From positions 31,378 through 95,377 of the forward strand of contig DCZO01000014.1 of NCBI GenBank assembly GCA_002331335.1: 64,000 nucleotides of DNA, given 5' to 3'. Shown here piece after piece: positions 60,418-64,000 of the stretch. The DNA is from Nitrospira sp. UBA2082. GTDB lineage: Bacteria > Nitrospirota > Nitrospiria > Nitrospirales > Nitrospiraceae. Position 1 is the stretch's first letter, and each line of letters opens with the position of its first letter. Position numbers and translations under genes: made by a program. The notes under the pieces are model-generated. The model had not been told where the DNA came from, made no database searches, and saw nothing but the letters and a program-made list of their open reading frames with translations.

Positions 60418-61520
60418 CCCAGGCGAAACGCATCGTCGTCAAGATCGGCAGTAGCCTGATCGCGTCCCGATCAACCGGTCTGCGCCCTGAGCAAATTGAG
60501 CGCCTGGCCGACGAGATCGCCGCTCTCCGAGCCGGCGGCCGAGAAGTTCTGGTTGTCTCGTCAGGCGCGATTGTGTCCGGCATCAAGAAATTGGGGCTCA
60601 CGGAGTACCCCAAAAGCCTGCCGGTCAAGCAAGCTGCGGCGGCAGTTGGGCAAAGCCGACTCATGTGGGCTTATGAGAAGGCGTTCGAACGCCTGGGCAT
60701 TCAAGTTGCTCAGGTGCTCCTCACACATCAAGACCTCGCCGACCGGCGTCGGTTCTTAAACGCCCGCTATACACTCACGGCACTGATTGGATTCGGCGTG
60801 CTGCCGGTTATCAACGAAAACGATACGGTCGCCGTTGAAGAAATCCGGGTCGGTGACAACGACACGCTCGCCAGCGAAGTGGCCCATTTGGTCGATGCGG
60901 ATCTGCTGGTGATTCTGTCCGACGTCGACGGGCTCCACACGGAAGATCCGCGAAAGAATCCTTCCGCGACCTTGATCGCGCTCATCCCCGATATCACCGA
61001 AGACATCGAACGCCGTGCCGGAGCCTCCAGCACCTTTGAGGGTACGGGAGGCATGGCCACCAAAGTTCGAGCGGCCAAGAAGGTCGGCGAATACGGTGTC
61101 TCCACGTTGATCGTGAACGGTGAACGGGCTGGACTCCTTCCCAGCGTCCTCTCGGGAGGGCCTGGCGGCAGCCTCTTTCTGGCGCGCGAACGCCGCCTGA
61201 ATAGCCGGAAACAGTGGATCGCCTTTACCCTCCGTCCCCGCGGCCATGTCCGCCTGGATCAAGGGGCCGTCGACGCATTGGCCGCACGCGGCAAAAGTCT
61301 CCTGGCCTCCGGCATCGTCGATGTCACAGGGCAGTTTGAGGCGGGCGACCCGATCGGCTGTCTCAATCCGGACGGAAAAGAATTTGCCAAAGGCCTGGTC
61401 AATTTCTCCTCCGATCTGCTGAAACGTATGAAAGGCCTCAAGACCCAGGAGATCCACCGACTGATCGGGCCACAAGAATACGAAGAAGTCATCCACCGGG
61501 ACAATCTGGTCCTTCTTTGA
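60399..61520 (+). CDS. proB: Glutamate 5-kinase
   Basis: The first step of proline synthesis. The amino-acid kinase N-terminus KRIVVKIGSSLI, VSSGAIVSGIKKLG, INENDTVAVEEI and LSDVDGLHTEDPR are conserved, and a C-terminal PUA domain is present (LDQGAVDALAARGKSLLASG). proA is not in the window. It overlaps obgE by 19 bases. Confidence 0.96.
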   Translation: MRDETLAQAKRIVVKIGSSLIASRSTGLRPEQIERLADEIAALRAGGREVLVVSSGAIVSGIKKLGLTEYPKSLPVKQAAAAVGQSRLMWAYEKAFERLGIQVAQVLLTHQDLADRRRFLNARYTLTALIGFGVLPVINENDTVAVEEIRVGDNDTLASEVAHLVDADLLVILSDVDGLHTEDPRKNPSATLIALIPDITEDIERRAGASSTFEGTGGMATKVRAAKKVGEYGVSTLIVNGERAGLLPSVLSGGPGGSLFLARERRLNSRKQWIAFTLRPRGHVRLDQGAVDALAARGKSLLASGIVDVTGQFEAGDPIGCLNPDGKEFAKGLVNFSSDLLKRMKGLKTQEIHRLIGPQEYEEVIHRDNLVLL

Positions 61521-61526
61521 AGGAAG

Positions 61527-61607
61527 CATGGTCGATGATTAAATGGTGAATGACCGGCATTGGGGGATATTCTTTCCGTGGCATTGACCATTGACCATTG
61601 ACCATTC
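61527..61607. repeat. Intergenic inverted element with 7-base phasing
   Basis: The left arm (from 61527) steps as ATGGTCG/ATGATTA/AATGGTG/AATGACC. The right arm (61581-61607) is GCATTGACCATTGACCATTGACCATTC, three 7-base copies and the approximate inverse. It ends 5 bases before the nadD ATG. Confidence 0.7.
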
Positions 61608-61612
61608 TACCC

Positions 61613-62281
61613 ATGCGTTTGGGAATTTTGGGCGGCAGCTTTAATCCTATTCATAACGGCCACTTGGCTATTGCAGGGCACGTCCTCGACAAGCTTCAAC
61701 TTGATCGCGTGCTGTTCCTCCCTACCAGTGATCCACCCCACAAGCGTGAGGGATCATTGGCCCCCGCCAAAGACCGATACGAAATGGTCCGGCTCGCCAT
61801 CGCCAACACACCGGCCTTTGGGCTGTCGGACATAGAACTCCGACGGGCCGGAAAATCCTATACAATCGACACGGTCCGAACGCTCCAGCACCAATTCGGC
61901 CCTTCGACCGACTTGTACTTCCTGATCGGGCTCGATGCCTTTCTCGACCTCCCCAATTGGAAAGATCCTCTGGAGTTGCTGCGTCTTTGTCGTTTTGTCG
62001 TCGTTCCCAGGCCGGGACAATCTTTCCAGTCACTGGCGACGATGCCCCTCTTGCCAGCACTGGATCTCCAGGCACTCGCGCAGCTCGATACGGGAGAGTC
62101 ATTCCGACTGGATATCGTGTTCCCCTCGTGCCGAGGCATCATCTGCCTACCCATTCCTCCCTGTTCAACATCCGCATCCGACATCCGACATCGGATCAGG
62201 AGCGGGACGACGCTGGCAAATCTGTTGCCGCCTCTGGTCGAATCTTATATACTGCAGCAGCGCTTGTATCAGGAGGCTTGA
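61613..62281 (+). CDS. nadD: Nicotinate-nucleotide adenylyltransferase
   Basis: Makes deamido-NAD. The HxGH nucleotidyltransferase motif is GGSFNPIHNGHLAIA, with SDPPHKREG and the C-terminal ISxTxIR-like region SASDIRHRIRSG. ATG 61613 lies just after the repeat element and has no ribosome site, so expression may be unusual. rsfS follows at once. Confidence 0.93.
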   Translation: MRLGILGGSFNPIHNGHLAIAGHVLDKLQLDRVLFLPTSDPPHKREGSLAPAKDRYEMVRLAIANTPAFGLSDIELRRAGKSYTIDTVRTLQHQFGPSTDLYFLIGLDAFLDLPNWKDPLELLRLCRFVVVPRPGQSFQSLATMPLLPALDLQALAQLDTGESFRLDIVFPSCRGIICLPIPPCSTSASDIRHRIRSGTTLANLLPPLVESYILQQRLYQEA

Positions 62282-62282
62282 G

Positions 62283-62705
62283 ATCACACAAACAGCCAAG
62301 GCCACCGCCCTCGCCGTCGGCAAGGCGATGCTCGACAAGAAGGCCGTCGATGTCCAGGTGCTGCATGTCGCCCCACTGACCTCTGTGGCCGACTACCTGG
62401 TGATTGCATCAGCGGAATCCGACAGACAAACTCGCGCGATTGCCGACCATATCGACGGTACGCTCTCTCGGATGGGGCAGAAGCCATTGAGCATCGAAGG
62501 AACGACGTCTGGGCAGTGGGTCTTGCTTGACTTCGGCGACGTCGTCGCCCACATTTTCCGGCAGGATGCCCGGGCGCATTACGGTTTAGAACGGCTGTGG
62601 AGTGACGCAAAAGAGGTCCCGCTTCCCGAGAAGGCGCCCGCTCCCGTCGCCACGCCGAAGCGGCGGATCATCGTCAGGAGAACCGCCTCGGAGAAAACGG
62701 TCTAA
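62283..62705 (+). CDS. rsfS: Ribosome silencing factor RsfS with uncertain, non-canonical start
   Basis: The RsfS core is clear: DVQVLHVAPLTSVADYLVIA, SDRQTRAIADHID and GQWVLLDFGDVVAHIF. Homology begins at ITQTAKATALAVGKAM, but the frame has no ATG, GTG or TTG in front of it. AGGAGG at 62271-62276 is 6 bases before ATC (62283), which may be the real start; the first ATG (62328) would cut off conserved residues. The nadD stop overlaps the region. A basic tail (KRRIIVRRTA) follows the core. Confidence 0.85.
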   Translation: MTQTAKATALAVGKAMLDKKAVDVQVLHVAPLTSVADYLVIASAESDRQTRAIADHIDGTLSRMGQKPLSIEGTTSGQWVLLDFGDVVAHIFRQDARAHYGLERLWSDAKEVPLPEKAPAPVATPKRRIIVRRTASEKTV

Positions 62706-62708
62706 GCC

Positions 62709-64000
62709 ATGCTCAGACTGCTGATCACCATCTTCTTCGTCAGCGCCGGCGTCTTCATCTACAGCTATTTCCGCGAACTTAATCCCGGCACCATCGTCAT
62801 CCACACCAGCTCGACGGCTGAATTCGACCTCAGCCCCGTCACCCTGGTCTTGATTTCCATGGCCGCCGGCGCCGTCTTTGTTGCGTTTGCCGTTGGCCTG
62901 CAACAAACGGCGCATGTCATTCTGAACTGGCGGAGCAATCGGCTGGTGCGCCGGAAAGAAAAGGTGGACACCCTCCACCGTGACGGCACCCATGCATTCA
63001 TGTCCAGGCGCACGATGGAGGCGATCACCCTCTTCGAAAAGGCGCTGGCGATCGACCCAAACCGCGTCGATTCCCTGTTGTGGCTGGGAAACATCTACCG
63101 GTCCGAGCAGAACTTTTCCGAGGCGATCCGGCTGCATCAACACGCTCATCGGGTGGACGACCGAAACATCGAAATTTTGCTGGAATTGGGCAAGGATCTC
63201 GAAGGCGCCAAGCGGTACGAAGAAGCGCTCCAGGCCTACCAGAAGATGCTGAAAATCGAGCCGGATAACCTGACGGCCATGATTCGCAAGCGGGATTTGA
63301 ACATTAGGCTAGAGAAGTGGGGCGAGGCGCTGGAGATCCAGCATCGCTTGCTGAAAGCTCATTTGCCCGACCCCGAAAAACAGGCCGAAGAAGCGCTCCT
63401 GGTCGGGTGCACATACGAAGTCGGCCGGCAACTGCTCGAACGCGGCCATCCTGACAAAGCCCGCCGGTATTTCCGTGGCGCGATCAAGAAGGACCGCAGC
63501 TTCCTGCCGGCCTACATCGGGCTCGGTGAGATCCTGCTCCATGAAGGCAAGACGAAAGATGCTGTCGAGATCTTGAAGAAGGTCTACACAAAGACACGCA
63601 GCGTGATTATCCTCCACCGACTGGAAGAGCTGTTCTTGGAGCAGGGAGAACCGGGCGAAATCATCCGTGTCTATCAGGAAGCGCTCCAGCATGATCCGCA
63701 GAACCCCGTGCTTCAGTTTTACTTGGGCAAGCTCTATTACCGGCTCGAAATGGTCGATGAAGCCTTCGATCAGCTGTCGACGATCGAAGGCCCTCAGGAT
63801 CATTTACTCGACTATCACAAAATCATGGCCAACCTCTATCTGCGCAAACAGCAATTCGAGCAGGCAATCATCGAACTCAAGAAGGCGTTGAGCTTCAAAA
63901 AGCGGGTTGTCGTCCCCTACATCTGCACCCAGTGTCAGCAAGAATCAACAGAATGGTCCGGCCGTTGCCGACGCTGCGCTCGGTGGAACACGCTCACCGC
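62709..64000 (+). CDS. LapA-LapB-type TPR protein (3' end outside window)
   Basis: The N-terminus has two TM helices (LLITIFFVSAGVFIYSYF and VTLVLISMAAGAVFVAFAVG) resembling the LapA/DUF1049 fold. TPR repeats follow (AITLFEKALAIDPNRVDSLL, RYEEALQAYQKMLKIEPDN and more). Near the edge is a rubredoxin-like CTQCQQESTEWSGRCRRC that marks LapB. In E. coli the separate LapA and LapB control lipopolysaccharide synthesis with FtsH. Here they appear joined. The gene is cut at 430 complete codons. No ribosome site is obvious. Confidence 0.85.
   Translation, partial: MLRLLITIFFVSAGVFIYSYFRELNPGTIVIHTSSTAEFDLSPVTLVLISMAAGAVFVAFAVGLQQTAHVILNWRSNRLVRRKEKVDTLHRDGTHAFMSRRTMEAITLFEKALAIDPNRVDSLLWLGNIYRSEQNFSEAIRLHQHAHRVDDRNIEILLELGKDLEGAKRYEEALQAYQKMLKIEPDNLTAMIRKRDLNIRLEKWGEALEIQHRLLKAHLPDPEKQAEEALLVGCTYEVGRQLLERGHPDKARRYFRGAIKKDRSFLPAYIGLGEILLHEGKTKDAVEILKKVYTKTRSVIILHRLEELFLEQGEPGEIIRVYQEALQHDPQNPVLQFYLGKLYYRLEMVDEAFDQLSTIEGPQDHLLDYHKIMANLYLRKQQFEQAIIELKKALSFKKRVVVPYICTQCQQESTEWSGRCRRCARWNTLT

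Noticed and set aside
62271..62285. prfB-like programmed +1 frameshift joining nadD and rsfS
   Set aside because: A Shine-Dalgarno-like AGGAGG precedes the TGA, but the P-site codon GCT re-pairs poorly after +1 shift, and both proteins are normally separate; an unusual start is simpler.
1..64000. tRNA, rRNA, CRISPR array or transposase
   Set aside because: None was found by reading; no array-like direct repeats with unique spacers and no IS-type reading frames were seen.

Overview
The window carries about 64 protein genes on about 64 kb of moderately GC-rich DNA. I saw no rRNA, tRNA or CRISPR array. Gene content suggests a Gram-negative bacterium of the genus Nitrospira or a close relative: an AniA/NirK-type copper nitrite reductase beside a secreted truncated haemoglobin and a small c-type cytochrome, many lipoproteins, AsmA-like envelope proteins, a LapA/LapB-type protein and a fused proline dehydrogenase/P5C dehydrogenase. 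This assignment is inference from gene content; no marker gene was searched.

Layout. 1-7.9 kb: radical SAM and DUF547 genes, a small exported protein, DUF3047, an ECF sigma factor, a two-component pair and a secreted beta-propeller. 8.3-17.4 kb: a biosynthesis-like locus made of a P450 facing a tightly packed seven-gene minus-strand run (TVP38 membrane protein, MerA-like flavoprotein, YHS lipoprotein, RND/MMPL exporter, ferritin-like protein, KAS III-like synthase, methyltransferase). This is the best candidate for an undescribed system. 18-28.7 kb: envelope genes, namely a sulfite-oxidase-fold protein, a YdbH-YnbE-YdbL trio, a dipeptide epimerase, an orphan pseudopilin with a HAMP membrane protein, and a large AsmA-like protein.

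28.9-44.3 kb: central and cofactor metabolism: phosphoglucomutase, a PIG-L deacetylase, lipoyl synthase with two unknown genes, a Rieske protein, Mrp ATPase, PutA, an SDR, BioD, ThiE, an orphan DGQHR protein and QueG. 44.5-50.5 kb: nirK-like gene, truncated haemoglobin, cytochrome c, an NtrC-type activator with a degenerate receiver, a toxin-antitoxin pair, and SPFH and small lipoproteins. 50.8-64 kb: mutS2, the glycolytic run gap-pgk-tpiA-secG, ilvE, a PilZ protein, and the conserved run rplU-rpmA-obgE-proB-nadD-rsfS-lapAB, which leaves the window.

A second theme is a family of short repeats built from 7-base units. They form imperfect inverted pairs in four intergenic gaps (33.9, 40.1, 57.0 and 61.6 kb). 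Similar 7-base phasing appears inside the N-terminal coding regions of lipA and queG.
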